From Protonemura montana (lineage: Eukaryota > Arthropoda > Insecta > Plecoptera > Nemouridae), in assembly GCA_947568835.1 (NCBI GenBank), contig OX387607.1:8193201-8257200 (forward strand): a stretch of 64,000 nt of DNA, in the 5' to 3' direction. Positions 1 through 11,293 of this stretch are shown here, piece by piece (position 1 is the first letter of the stretch; each line of letters opens with the position of its first letter). Under the pieces are notes generated by a model. That model saw only the letters and a list, made by a program, of their open reading frames with translations, searched no databases and was not told the origin of the DNA. Both the position numbers and the translations under genes were made by a program.

Positions 1-799
1 GAAGAACACCAGATTAAAATAACCAATCACCGCACATCCAAAGCATCAACGCCGAGAGGACGACGTCAAATACGATGGGGGAGGTCAATCGAGAGTATAC
101 CACGAGTCAATATCCACTGATCTGAGAGCTACAGGTCATTAAACATGCCGTTTGCCGTTCAAAGTAAAGCAGGGGGCACATTGTTACTACACACACTAGC
201 ACAGATCAGGTCGTAGCATTCTGATAGACAACCAGTCGACGCATTAGGAATTCATTGGATTTTGGTTTAGAGTCCTCTGGGGTACAGTCGTGCAAACAAA
301 TAGATGGAACAACTCACCCCTAAGCCCACCCCATCACATCTTTGCCTCGCGAATCCGTTAGTATGTACTATTTTAGCTGGCATACTTTAGTCGGTTTATA
401 TGGTTTGCATCTTGGATTGGTTTACTGGGCGACATTGCGTTTTATTTCTAGCGTCTCAAAGGAATAGTTGAAAACACGTGGTGTTTTTTTACTTGAGGAA
501 GACAAGTTGATAAGCAATGCGATCCTAAATGAACGCGTTGCAAATAAGATACTAGAACAAGGAAAGGAGAATGCCATTGCGTTAAAAAACACGGTATTGG
601 TACACCTTTTTTCAGTAGTAACAAGATCAATTTCGTTCAACATTACACGAGAAAAAATTGTTGTTTGATGTAGTTTACAGGAAAGGCATACAGATTGATA
701 TATTAATTTGTGGTGTTTTACGACGCACTGTTTTGACGACGAGCCTTGTGCTACTGGTCTTCAGGTAACGATGTATGAGTGAATGTTAATAAGAATTAA
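1..799. other. No gene seen
   Basis: The sequence appears unique and AT-rich. The reading frames here are short and overlap on opposite strands with no recognisable motif. I see no RNA gene or repeat shared with the rest of the window. Confidence 0.5.
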
Positions 800-1056
800 C
801 GTAGTCTTACCTAGAGGGGAGGAGGGAAATCCGGTGCAGGCACTGGAGGGGACCACCGGCTTAACGTCCCTCCAAAACGCGAACAGCAGGATTCCTCTAC
901 AAATCCATGCTCTCGAGCAAGGTGAATGAAAGTTCTGGACTAACTTTTATCCCTCAAACCTCTCTCTGATGGTCACCTATCCAATACACATCCAATACAA
1001 TACCGAGTTGCTCAGCTTCGATGATCTCATGAGAACCGGTGTTTCCAACATGTAAA
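800..1056 (-). mobile_element. 5S-headed SINE copy A, 3' truncated
   Basis: Read on the minus strand, this copy starts with a 5S rRNA-like head: GTTGGAAACACCGGTTCTC, then GAGATCATCGAAGCTGAGCAA, which resembles the 5S A-box region. A stretch like the 5S C box follows, ending in GGATAGGTGACCATC. The head carries a small internal duplication of TATTGGAT. The body follows, with the shared block GGAATCCTGCTGTTCGCGTT, GGGACGTTAAGCCGGTGGTCC and a CACCGGATTTCCC segment. The centre has lost part of the hairpin arm seen in other copies. Similarity fades near the low-coordinate end, so the AATC-rich tail is missing. Identification rests on direct comparison with the copies at 6.1, 43.1 and 56.1 kb. No target-site duplication was recognised. 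Confidence 0.82.
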
Positions 1057-2087
1057 CCCTCGCGGGGTTGCAATGACACATAAAATATTAGTTTCATTAC
1101 TTTCATATACGTATTTCCCATTCAATTTCAAAATATTATCGTTTTCAAGGAAGAGCCTGAATATAAATAATGCCGTGTTGATTATGTAAGCGATTCCTAT
1201 AAGAGATATTGCTAGAGAAAAAGCGTGAAAAATTACATGAAAACTCGTGCACCAATATCCCTACCCACCCCTATTTTCATCCCCTGTGAAAAACACCGAT
1301 ATCTCGACATAACGATCAGCTATCAGGCAGACAATAGTTAATCACCGACAGAACCGAAAAGAACCTGCAAATAAAGGATTCATTTCGAAAAAAGGCATGC
1401 AATGATCGGCCACGCAATCGAGTCTCATCAATGGATGCTCAAGTCACGCCAGGCTCGAATTAAGAAACACCTATCAATGCTCTCTCCCTCTGGCTCACAG
1501 CAACGACGATTTGATTCTCTCGCTCAACCTTCATTATATACCATCATGCACATCAATCTCGCACTTGATGCGTTTCCCGGAGTTGATAAATCCAGGCCAC
1601 AAATCACTTGCTTCGGGCTTAGTGTGGAAAAATCTTCCCGCGGGATAAAGAACGTGTCTTAATATGGGGTGCCATCTAATCCTGGATCGCTCCTAGGGAA
1701 ATTAAGATGGTGCTGTGATTGAATGGACCGCTTAGACAAAGTGAGGCTCTGGAGATGTCCCTTGAAGCTGATGGTCGGTTTCTCGAAGCTAAGGAGAGTC
1801 ATAAAGAGTGTTTTTTCGGTGATTGAGTCTCAATTTTTAGGTCGTTACTTAAACCGAACCTAAATTAAGGAATCTTTACCCTGGCTATCCGAAATCTAGT
1901 CTCATTTCTGTCAGACAGTAAGTTTGTAATTTTTCGTGAAGTTATTTTCATCAACCGGAAATTGAAAATTAATATTAAAATACTAAAAACAAGCTGATCT
2001 TGACAATTTAGATTTATTTTAAACAACGTGAGGCAATATAATTGTTTAAATAATGAGTGTTACAGAATACTGTTTGAACTTGTATCG
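1057..2087. other. No gene seen
   Basis: The DNA is unique and AT-rich. An 86-codon frame at 1402-1662 has no recognisable domain and no coding-like features, so I treat it as chance. Confidence 0.45.
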
Positions 2088-2420
2088 TACCGCCATAGTG
2101 TTCGTTGTTAAACTGTCTTCTTAAAATATGGCCGCCAAATAATTACTTGACTGACTACTAGTGTCACCGTCGTTTCGAGAGTTATGAAATTTGATTACGT
2201 TATTTCTTGTGGATTACTCGCATTGAAAACTGATTTCAGCTCAAATGGTCTCTATTTATTCTTACCGCAACGATTTAAATACATCTTTAATAAATATTTA
2301 ATTGTAGAGGTTTGTTAAAAACGACGGTCACAAGCTCTATCAAGTAGCATTTACCGTTACCACGTCTTGCCGGCTCGTTTACTCAGCAGGAAATTTAACA
2401 CTAACGCTGCCCTCTGACTT
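2088..2420 (+). repeat. Dispersed AT-rich repeat (family 3), longest copy
   Basis: This segment aligns with two other places in the window, at about 40.9 and 52.5 kb. Shared landmarks in order are GTTAAACTGTCTTC, GCCGCCAAAT, a GTGTCACCGTCGTTT block, TACTCGCATTGAAAACTGATT, TTTAATTGTAGAGGTTTGTT, and a final GGCTCGTTTACTCAGCAGGAA followed by ATTTAACACTAACGCTG. It encodes no protein. I could not find convincing terminal inverted repeats or a poly-A tail, so the class (MITE, SINE remnant or fragment of a larger element) is open. Orientation is arbitrary and is the same in all three copies. Confidence 0.6.
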
Positions 2421-4814
2421 TACCTATAAACTCAATGCTGATATAGATCACGTCAAGGCTTGTTGCTTCTGAACTAAGATCTCACAGAAACGATAAAAGT
2501 GTTCAATGCTGATGAATCTCCTACCGCTCCAAACGTGAACATTTTGCAAGGCGAAATATGTGAATCACTATTATGAACACACTTTACCACCAATACTCTT
2601 GATTTCCAGAGAAAACTTCCCAACGCAGAGCACCGCTCCCGCAAAACTTTTCACGAGCCAATAATTTATTCCTGTCGACAAAAGTTTTCGCTACAAAAGA
2701 ATACGTGATTGGGCAAATCTCTGGGACATTCGCGACTGGAGGTAGTAAGGAGTGGAATGTTTCAATTTGAGTTCGAATGGAGGGACTTTGCTTTCCCGTT
2801 CCCGTCGAACGGCAGGGAATATTCAGCGATAATTCAGTTCGTTGAGCGTACAGTGGGGGGAACGAGAGAACTCAATGAAGAAGCAATATCTCAGAACTCA
2901 ACGTTCAAGAATGATGACAATAATTGGAAAATATGAGTTCGTATTATTGCCTATATCGATTATCGAAAAGAACAACCTTGCAATATTACGAAGATCGAGA
3001 TATTATTTCCATAACTCATGCCACAAAAGACTATTCCAATTTTAAATAAACATTTTCCAATTTCGGATGACGGTATTTTTTGTATTTTTAGGAGATGGGG
3101 GAAGTGCGAGGTAGGGAGACGACGAGGAATAAATACAGATTCACTTTGGAGCATTGTGTTGCTTGGTATTGAGTGGGACTCGAGAAATATTTCCTTTATC
3201 ATCGCACGCTGATGGACGTATACTTTGTATCACTTAAATTCCTGTACTTTTCGGAACATATGAGATGACTAAGCAACTTAATTTTGTTAACAGATTAATT
3301 TCCTTATTTCAGAGCAGGTTTTCTCATCTAGACATATGCGCAGGTGTCTTTTATGGGCGAGGAGGCGGGACTTTTGTTTGCTCAACAGCAACAAGCCTCT
3401 GGTTGCACGTTAGGCCAGCATTTTTCTTTAATTATTTTATCCAAATGATTATTGATACAATTTTGGTCAGTATTTTATTTTGAAACATTTCCTTTCTTAC
3501 TAAAATTTAAATGAAGATAATCGTTAAAATCCGTAAAACATGTTTTTCAATAACATATTTTTTACATCTCTTTGACATTTTTAGTCATTACCTTTTATTC
3601 CCTGAACATTTTCAGGTAATTTGTTAAAAAGACCGATACCTATTTCAATAGGTCCTTTTTTAAAAGTAAAATTGTTTGTCCACTAACAGTATATCAATGA
3701 ATTATCACTAAATCTGTGTAAGTCTTGAAACATTTAAGTGGTTTTAAATAAAGATTTAAATGGAAAATCAATCACATATTTGTTAGGTATGTACACCACA
3801 AAAACAAGGTAAGCCACAATTTCAAATTGCAAGAAATATTTCTTATATGAAGGTCACGTACTGCGTGCAACCTTTCTGTAATTTAATTTCTTTTTATCAT
3901 TTTTGAAATGTCGACTTCTTGGCGAGAGTCACAAATGCACGAAAAGCAATTGACTTCATCTAAGTCTGAACTTGAAATCAGACGACAAAAGACTTAAAGT
4001 AAGTCTCGTCCAACTAAAAGCCCCGGCGCATTGTGATTTTGCGATTTGTTTTTACAAACAACAACAACAACAAAAAAAACTCGTAAGCTGATTCCGTCGA
4101 ATGACAAATACTCTGTACTTATGACCAAAGTTTCGCGCGCAAATATGCTTCTAATTGGACTCAATTGCGAATGGAAATAATAATTCTTTTGCTCCAACAA
4201 CTTTACTAATGATTCACCCCGAGTAAATTCAGGACAAAAACCACAAAACATTTTATAAATAAGGCAATGGTAACAAAAAAAAATCTTTTAAATCACATTA
4301 AGTTTTGAGTTTTGTTAGCAAAAGACTTATTACCTGGCACCTATTGTTCGGTGTACCTACTCCTTATCAAACTCGATACGCTGAGAGTATTCAAGACTGC
4401 AATTAATTGTAATGATATAGAGTCAGCAGAAAGGACAATCTACTCTCGGTGTGCAACGCAAGAAACTATATTTTATTACTTCTGGTTAAATCGTTTGTAA
4501 ACTTTAACTGAATATAGCTTCACGGAGAATAAAGTTGTTGCTATTTCCTAGCGCACGACGAAAATGTAACGACACGTTTTCAGGAATAGTAATTTCCACA
4601 AACTGTGATTCAGTGTTAATATTAAGTACGATAATGTGCTTTTCAGTAGACCACGTTTTCCTAGAAGCCAGAAATAAAACTAGACAATGTTGCTTTGTTC
4701 GTTGAAAGTAAATACATTACAACGTTTATTCAAATTATGGCCGAAAACGGTAACAATTTTGCTAAAACAATTAATCAGTTTCATCAATGCCCTAAGAGTG
4801 AAGAAAGTAACTAG
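2421..4814. other. No gene seen; AT-rich unique sequence
   Basis: Only low-complexity patches stand out, for example a short CAA-rich stretch around 4053-4078. The open frames overlap on both strands and show no family resemblance. Confidence 0.45.
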
Positions 4815-5300
4815 ATTTTATGCTTCCTATTAACTTGATCAAACTAATTTTTGCCCGTCTCTCTTGGTCAGGTATTGGTAGCGTAGCCATCGAACACGTG
4901 GCCAGTTCTTTTTTTGGAGATGTTGTAGGTATACAAGTTAGTACCACCTTAGAGAAAAGAATTATTCTTTTCTCTAAGATACCACAACTTCACTCGTCTT
5001 ACCTATCAACCTCTCGACAGCATGGAATGTGGAGGAATCCTGTTATTCGCATTGTACCGTACTACAAAAGGTTCATTCAGCCCGTGAACTTGTTGGTGCT
5101 CGTCTAAAGGTGTTGGGTCCGTGCAGGCACCGGGTCTCCCCTCGTCCTTTAGGCTAGGCTTGGTTCATTACCATCCTCATGAGCAACTTCTGATTCACCA
5201 AAGTCTTTTAACCAGTGTTAAAAGTACCGTCACCTTAACAGTGCGTTAACAACCCAACAGTGCACAACACCTTAAAACCACAAATCAATCGATGTCGAAT
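4815..5300 (+). mobile_element. 5S-headed SINE copy B, near full length, interrupted
   Basis: The copy begins with a decayed 5S-like head, recognisable from GGTCAGGTATTGG near 4868. The linker GCCATCGAACACGTGGCCAG matches CCATCATACACATGACCAG in other copies, and AAGTTAGTAC follows. At that point a palindromic insert interrupts the element (annotated separately). The body resumes with AACTTCACTCGTC, CCTATCAACCTCTCGACAGC, GGAATCCTGTTATTCGC, a mutated central hairpin region and GCAGGCACCGGGTCTCCC. The 3' part holds CATCCTCATGAGC and AACAGTGCGTTAACA and ends in ACCACAAATCAATCG, the AATC-type terminus also seen in the 56-kb copy. The central hairpin is poorly preserved (CCGTACTACAAAAGG), so this is probably an older copy. 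Confidence 0.75.
4942..4985. repeat. 31-bp perfect palindrome flanked by TACCAC direct repeats
   Basis: TACCAC at 4942-4947 is followed by an inverted repeat with 15-bp perfect arms (CTTAGAGAAAAGAAT and its complement) around one central base, then one A, then TACCAC again at 4980-4985. The block sits exactly where other copies of the surrounding SINE run straight from GTTAGTAC to AACTTC. It therefore looks like a later insertion that duplicated its target, or a hairpin-templated repair event. What made it is unknown. Confidence 0.7.
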
Positions 5301-6134
5301 TGTATAAAATTAAATATCCTCGAACTCCCTATTTAAGAGTCACTGAACTTTAAGCCATCCCCTGTCACTACTACCAAACGTATAAGAGATAGCCGTCGTA
5401 GAATGTCTGTTAATCCCCCCCTCCCCCCAACAGCACGACTTGAGCAGCCTCATTACGACAAGACAAGAACACGGTATGATGCCCCCCCCCCCCCCCTTCC
5501 CTCGTACCCAACAAATAGTCCACCGTAGCGTCGTCTCCCAATCACGTCCCGTTATTAACTAGCGCAGTTTTGTGTGTAGAAACAAGAGTTTTTGCTTTGA
5601 TCTCTACGGCGGGTAGCACGCGTCTATCAGCCGATACGCGAGTAAACCTGTCTACGCCTGGCGTCCGGCGAAAAGGCCACCCTCAACGCACGCGGTGACA
5701 ACTGGCGCCAGCAGCGGGTGGGTTTAGAAAGTGTGGAACTTATATTTATGATTTGGATTTTTTGTTGGAAGTGTGTTATATGTATGTGACTCACAGAAAC
5801 CAATTCCAATTTCTTTTTTCATGTATGTCTCGTAATTTTGGGCTGGAACGGTTTGCTTCAAGGATTATAACGTGATTTTTAAAGTCTGTCCAATATCCTA
5901 GAATGTAAAAAGTGCTTAATTCCTTGACGTTGTCATGATCTTGGGACATACGACCATCGATTCCAAAGTTATTTGATGTGTTTTATAAATGATAGTGACA
6001 CGAGTGAAAAGTGTACCTGCTTAATTTAAGATTGACAACATTCAGAATGAAGACTTTAGACATGCGAGTGAAAAATTAATACCAGCATCAGAGTTTTGAC
6101 GTTGAATGTCCAGTAAAATTTGAAAAAAAAAAAA
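5301..6134. other. No gene seen; contains a run of 15 C
   Basis: A homopolymer of 15 C lies at 5482-5496, close to a second C-rich patch at 5417-5428. A poly-A run of 12 at 6123-6134 directly abuts the next SINE copy. Nothing else is recognisable. Confidence 0.45.
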
Positions 6135-6412
6135 CAGTGCAGCAACTTCATTTGCCTTGCTTATCAACCTGTTGACAACATGGATTTGTTGAGGAATCCT
6201 GTTGTTCGCGTTGAACCGTCCTTCGGAAGGGACGTTAAACCGGTAATCCCCTTGGTGCTCTTCGACAGGAGTTGGCTATACACCGGCACCGGGGTTCCCA
6301 TTCTCCCTCCAAGACTAGATTAGGTTTATCATCATCCACTCATTCACCGACGCCATTAGACCATAGCCGCAGGACTCGTACTCAAAACAGTGTGTCGTTA
6401 AACACCACTTAT
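6135..6412 (+). mobile_element. 5S-family SINE copy C, head missing
   Basis: This is the cleanest body of the family. It begins right after a poly-A run with CAGTGCAGCAACTTCATTTG, continues through CTTATCAACCTGTTGACAAC and GGAATCCTGTTGTTCGCGTT, then the central palindromic core CCGTCCTTCGGAAGGGACG and GTTAAACCGGTAATCCCC. After that come GGTGCTCTTCGACAGGAG, CACCGGCACCGGGGTTCCC, the ATCATCCACTCATTCACCG tail segment and AAAACAGTGTGTCGTTAAAC. The 5S-like head is absent, as expected for a 5'-truncated retrocopy. Whether the poly-A run at its 5' edge belongs to this insertion is unclear. Confidence 0.85.
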
Positions 6413-6722
6413 AAAAAAACTATCTGCATTCCGATCGAGCAACTCGTTGGAGCATTGCAGTAGATGTCGATCTTGATGGAGCAAAACTCGGTTTCTCGTC
6501 TTCAAAGCAGCGATAAGCACCCCCTACCACCCTCTATCCAAACCCCTTCCAAACCGTCCCCATCCCACACACTTATCTTTCTTCAACAGATCAAAGACTA
6601 TGTCAAACGGGACGTGATTTTCGATATTCAACATGCTTTCAAAAAATACGCGCGTCGAGTAAACGATGCATGGCTTTTATCGTTAATACAATAACGGTCG
6701 GCGAAATCATTGGCTTAGTTAA

Positions 6723-6732
6723 GTCACGTGAC
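6723..6732. promoter_or_regulatory. GTCACGTGAC palindromic E-box
   Basis: This is a perfect 10-bp palindrome containing CACGTG, the core bound by bHLH-zip factors of the MITF/TFEB, USF and Myc/Max type. It is one of four exact copies in the window. No adjacent gene is visible, so function is inferred only. Confidence 0.3.
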
Positions 6733-7548
6733 ATACGCTTAGCAAGGAGACGCCAATATAGCTGCCACTTTAATGTGACTGCCAGAGCTTTAGAGAATAT
6801 TATGCTGTGCAGCCAGCTCGTTTGAGGGTCCATACCTTAGCTAGAGAGAAGCAGTGTAAACCTTCCTATATATATATACACCTAGCAATTATCGTGCAAT
6901 ACTTATTAGTTTCGAACAACGACAAATTCCTCATTCATTTTATCAGTACGAAACGTATTTGAAAACCTAGTCATGCTTTCGCTCTTAGACGCTCATTAAG
7001 AGAATAGAAATGTTGAGTAAAAAGCTGTATTTCACTATTTTAGCAAACTGTGTTTGGTTGTGGAAAGCGATTAAGCTATGGGGAACGCTTGTTCTGTAAA
7101 CCGTAGCGTAAACTCTGAAAGTATCTCTGACTCTTTGCCAATTGATTCTATTTTCGGTGGCAGCGAGATACTCTAGACATTTGTCAACGCGCGAGGTAAA
7201 TATCGCTTTCTGTTTGCGACGTCCGTCAGAGAGTCAGTTAGTGGCCTTCTCTCCCCCCCGAATGCCTCTTGACTGGTGCTGCAGCTAGCGGCCGAATACA
7301 TCATCGCAATCGCCTCCCCTCTCCAAACGCTATCCCTTAGACCCAAGCGCGGGAAACGCAGCGAAAGCCGCATTAACCTCGAAACTTGGGCGAATTTATA
7401 GTCGGTTTAGAAGGCAGACAAACAGAATTCAATCTTCACGCGAACAGAAGATCTTTCGAGTTAGTTTTTGTTGGTTGACGCGAGTTTCTCTCAAAAAGTT
7501 AACATCGTGCAATAAAATAAAATGAACAACCGAAAGAAAAGTTAGCTG

Positions 7549-7626
7549 TGGGTTGAGTGGGTGGGTGAGTGGTGGAAAGTGATGGGGGAAGGGGGAGGGA
7601 TAAGAGGGATGGGGGATTGGAACGGG
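7549..7626 (+). other. G-rich tract, possible G-quadruplex
   Basis: Many runs of three to five G are spaced by one to seven bases, for example GGGTGGGTGAGTGG, then GGGGGAAGGGGGAGGG and GGGATGGGGG. This meets the usual pattern for quadruplex-forming DNA. No biological role can be assigned from sequence alone. Confidence 0.4.
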
Positions 7627-10600
7627 TAGAGAGTATCTCAACGAAAAGTGTTATCATAATTCTTAACTCTTGAAAATTATTTCTGTCTTATCTTAAAGCA
7701 CACTTCTTTTAATTTAATTACTTCTCTTCTCGCACCTTGTATCTTCTCGCTTCGTTCGTCTCTCTTGGTCTCTCTTGCATGCCTCCCACTTCGCCTCGCC
7801 TCCTCCCGTCCCCTTATCTCTCACTTTACCTTGTTTATGCCTCACTGAGAGAATGCCATGGTGCGACTTGACAAAGGACTGGAGAGCAAAATTGTTAAAT
7901 ACTTATTTCGTTACTCTGTTCTCAGAAGTAAACCTCGGACCAATTCTCTTGAGACTCACTTAAAAAATTACAAATCTCTGGATTGTACGCAGAAGATTTT
8001 TGTACATGCTTAGTTCTCATGAAGTAACTAGATTTTATGCATTTTTTTGCCAATGAGAGCCAAATGTTGTGAACCACATCTTTAAATGCTTGTTAACCTG
8101 GAAATATTTTTTTTTCCGATTCGTGACTTGTTTGATAATTTTCCAATAATAGTGGAAAACGCCCACTGAGTATAAATAGTACGAGCACGGTATTTATTCA
8201 ATAAACATAACCCTTGAATACATATTGTTTGTACCTAGAGGTGCTTGGACCTAGATTTGATAAGATATCAACATCTTTAAACGCTGCTTTAGTGAAAACC
8301 AGACAAAAATTATTCACCAATCTAAAATGCCCGATACCCTCGAAGTTTTTCAACCACCTTGTCCCATTTCGCATAGCGAGCATCAAACACACAGAGCCAG
8401 GCACCAAGTCCAAACCTCAAAACCCCACTTTCAAGAAACGCACGTCGGGGGGCGTCGAGGTCGCTCACCAACCTAGGGTATGGGAACTGCAAGCTGAACG
8501 TACCGCCATTTTTCTCGCCTCAAGTAGCTTCTCCCGCTTAAACGTGTTTACGCGCGAATTCCAAGTGGTGTGTCTGTGAACAGTACGTATGTATGTATGT
8601 GTACACGAGGTGCAAGTGTTTGGAGGTGGTGGGAATTAATCAAGATTGCAGCCACCGCCGCCCATGGTAAGGGAGGGGGGGGGGGGAGGCGTTTTGAGAG
8701 ACGGCAAGACGGTGGAAGCGATGATAAGTTGTCGAGTAAATAGTTGAACATCATCGCTCGCGTGATTTACGAGGTTAAGTTTGCGCGTCGACCACGAGGT
8801 GGTAGAGGTCTCTGGTGGGCCAAACGTGAAACTGCTGGCTTAATTAGGCGCGGGTTGAGAGCATGGCCACGTTTTAGGGTCCCGTCACCACCGTTGCTTT
8901 CTTTAAGTTGGGTGCAGTTCCTTTGTCGAACTTTTGCTAAATTAGGTAGAGGGCATCTTATAGACGGATCTGTGGGGCACGCACCTTTTGGTTCCCGTAG
9001 GGGCACTTATTGAGGTCTGGCTCAATCTCGCAGACATGTCTGGGAATGTAATAGGCACAACTCTTGCAAATATTCTAAATTTTCTTAGTGTGATGCTTCC
9101 TGACAGTCAAATTAGCTAAATTTATTGTTGGTGTTCTCTAGTCTATCATTTTTATGATAGTAGCGTAGTTCTTAAAAACATGCTAATTGTTTGAAAGTGA
9201 AAGATGAAGTTTATACAGATTTTTACTTTACTTTAGAGAAATAAAAAATTGCAAAAAAATGCAAATCCAGTCTTACAAATCTGAAATATGTATCAATGTC
9301 TAAGCCCTTAAAACCTAATTTTCTTAGCAAAAAAAATCATCCTTAATAGCATTTCCCCGTCATTAGCAACTAACGAAACCCAGTCATCGGTAAAACATCC
9401 CGTGTATAACTTTCCGTAAAGCGGCAAGACAATCGGATTGTCGTTAATTGTGTTTGCTCTCGATTGTCACCGCTGTCGAATCCCAATGGTAATGCCGCTC
9501 GCAGCGCCATCGGTGTTCGCCAGACCACTTTACCAGCAGCTAGCGCCTGATAATGCCGCGGTGGCGGGTCCCGGAGATAGAGTACGCAAAACGCGAGCGC
9601 GGATAAAACCTTCTCCGGGCGGGAAATCAACCAATTAATTAGGCCAAATATTGGACTTGGATCTCGTGGAAAGGAATAATTGGCTGAAATATACACACGG
9701 GAATTGCAATGGGGCCGTTCTATAGGAAGCGACGGGGAATGTCGGGAACGGAGGGGATACGGCTGAAGGTTTAGTGTGTTTGCACAGGATATTTTCAGCT
9801 CGGTCGAATGATACAGAAATATTACGACTCTCTTATAATGTAAAGCTCTTACTATACCCCGACCTGATATGTTTTCCTTTGTGCTGAACTTATTGCTCTA
9901 GCCAAAATAAACCCACGCGACGGCGAAGTCATACTATGCTATCAGCAAACCAATATTGTTTGTTTAAACATTGTTTTAGTGGATAAAAAAAACTATAGAA
10001 ATATGAAATAGGACGTTTTCATCCAGTATTTGATAGGTAAATTCAGTTTTGCGGGTAGCGTGTACGCTTTGTATTCATAAATGAAACCCATTTTAGTTCA
10101 GTAGATATTCGATTTCGGAGCTTACGGGGCTGAATGGTTTGCACCCAAGCGCCCAAAGGGTTTAACCTGTTGGCTACTCGACTCCATTCATGCTATTCAC
10201 TATTGTCTCTCAACAAGATGTTTTCCATGCGGTACGAATAGTTTTCTTAGCACACAACGTCGGGAAATATCAATAGGAGGGTAGACAAAGGGCACAGAAA
10301 TAAACGTGGGAGATCACGATGGTATAAAACAGGCACGTGGGACGGGACAGAAGAAAGAAAATAGAACAAAACACAGGTCGAAACTCAACCCAATTTGAGT
10401 TTTCGAACCATTTCAAACATAACCCCCCAACCCTCGCCCGTTCGCCTCGTTCCAACCCCTCGATACCCCCTGCACCCGTTCGCAACCGGAGGTAAATGTT
10501 TGGACAGATTTACTCGAGCTAAGATTTGATCTCCCTTCTTCTTATTCCTCTTCTTGCCAGCAAATGCTTTGAGTAAACAAATTAAACACATAGCTTCAAT

Positions 10601-10940
10601 ACTGTCACCTTCTATCAGCATAGAGACCCGCCGCGTGAAACTGTGAATGTGTGCTAGGAGATGTTTGGAGTCGCTGAGGGAGATGTAGCCGAGTGTTGAC
10701 GCGGTATTTTGTGATTGTTTGTTGAACGACGCACTCCAGTCGTGTTCAGATTTTGTGAGCGTGACTTGTCCAGGGAAGAAGTGGGTAGTTGTTGTGACTT
10801 TCGGTTGAGGAGAACTCTGTGGAAATGATGCAGGTATTTGAGGCGTGAGGAAATTATACAGCATGAAGTCAAGTGAATGAACAATACAAAATAAAACAAT
10901 TTTAACAAATCGTTTCTTATGGGTCTGGCTATTCTTGAGA

Positions 10941-10975
10941 TGGAGGAGCCAGGTTTGTATTGCGGGGTGCATCTA
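10941..10975 (+). repeat. 51-bp-family unit, single partial copy
   Basis: TGGAGGAGCCAGGTTTGTAT is followed by TGCGGGGTGCATCTAG, which matches the first two thirds of the family 2 unit. In the family's frame it reads GGARFVLRGASR, close to GGA...LR.AFR at other loci. The tail of the unit is missing. The opposite strand forms the start of a long but unsupported minus-strand frame. Confidence 0.55.
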
Positions 10976-11276
10976 GACTAGATTTTTTTTTGTTTTGTTG
11001 CCAAAAAGTCAACGTTCAATACAAAGGTGAAAAAAAAACAAGAAAATCATTCAAAATTGCATGGTGATTTACAAATGATAATGACTAACTGCATGATAAT
11101 TTCCTGCGAGTATATGATACGTTTAAGAATTATCAGTTCATAGAATTCCTTCTTTTCATCGCAAACTTGGTAAATTTTCTAATTGGATATTTTCTAACGC
11201 CTTTTATATCTAAACACCTGAATGATATTGCAAAGGAGACACAGTGCTTACCATAAGGGTGCGTCTCTTGGGCGAA

Positions 11277-11293
11277 GGGGGGGGGGGGGGGGG
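11277..11293 (+). repeat. Poly-G run, 17 bases
   Basis: This is an uninterrupted G homopolymer. It is one of eight G or C runs of 15 or more in the window. Exact length may be unreliable because such runs are hard to sequence. Confidence 0.8.

Larger units (their letters stand above)
6413..10940. other. No gene seen; scattered regulatory-like motifs
   Basis: The stretch holds a GTCACGTGAC palindrome (6723), a G-rich tract (7549-7626), a TATAAATAG motif (8171-8179) with no recognisable transcript behind it, a run of 12 G (8675-8686) and a small 7-bp hairpin (9143-9160). A 195-codon minus-strand frame at 10385-10972 is the longest in the window but has no recognisable domain (see rejected items). 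Confidence 0.4.

Noticed and set aside
8171..8179. TATAAATAG as a core promoter for the frame at 8214-8579
   Set aside because: The frame begins with TTG, has no domain, and TATA-like strings are common in AT-rich DNA. The TATAAAAG at 21751 was set aside for the same reason.
10385..10972. 195-codon open frame on the minus strand, longest in the window
   Set aside because: It has no recognisable domain, has low-complexity patches, and its first codons are the antisense of a family 2 repeat unit. An open frame of this length is only mildly surprising in 64 kb. A translated homology search and RNA evidence would be decisive.
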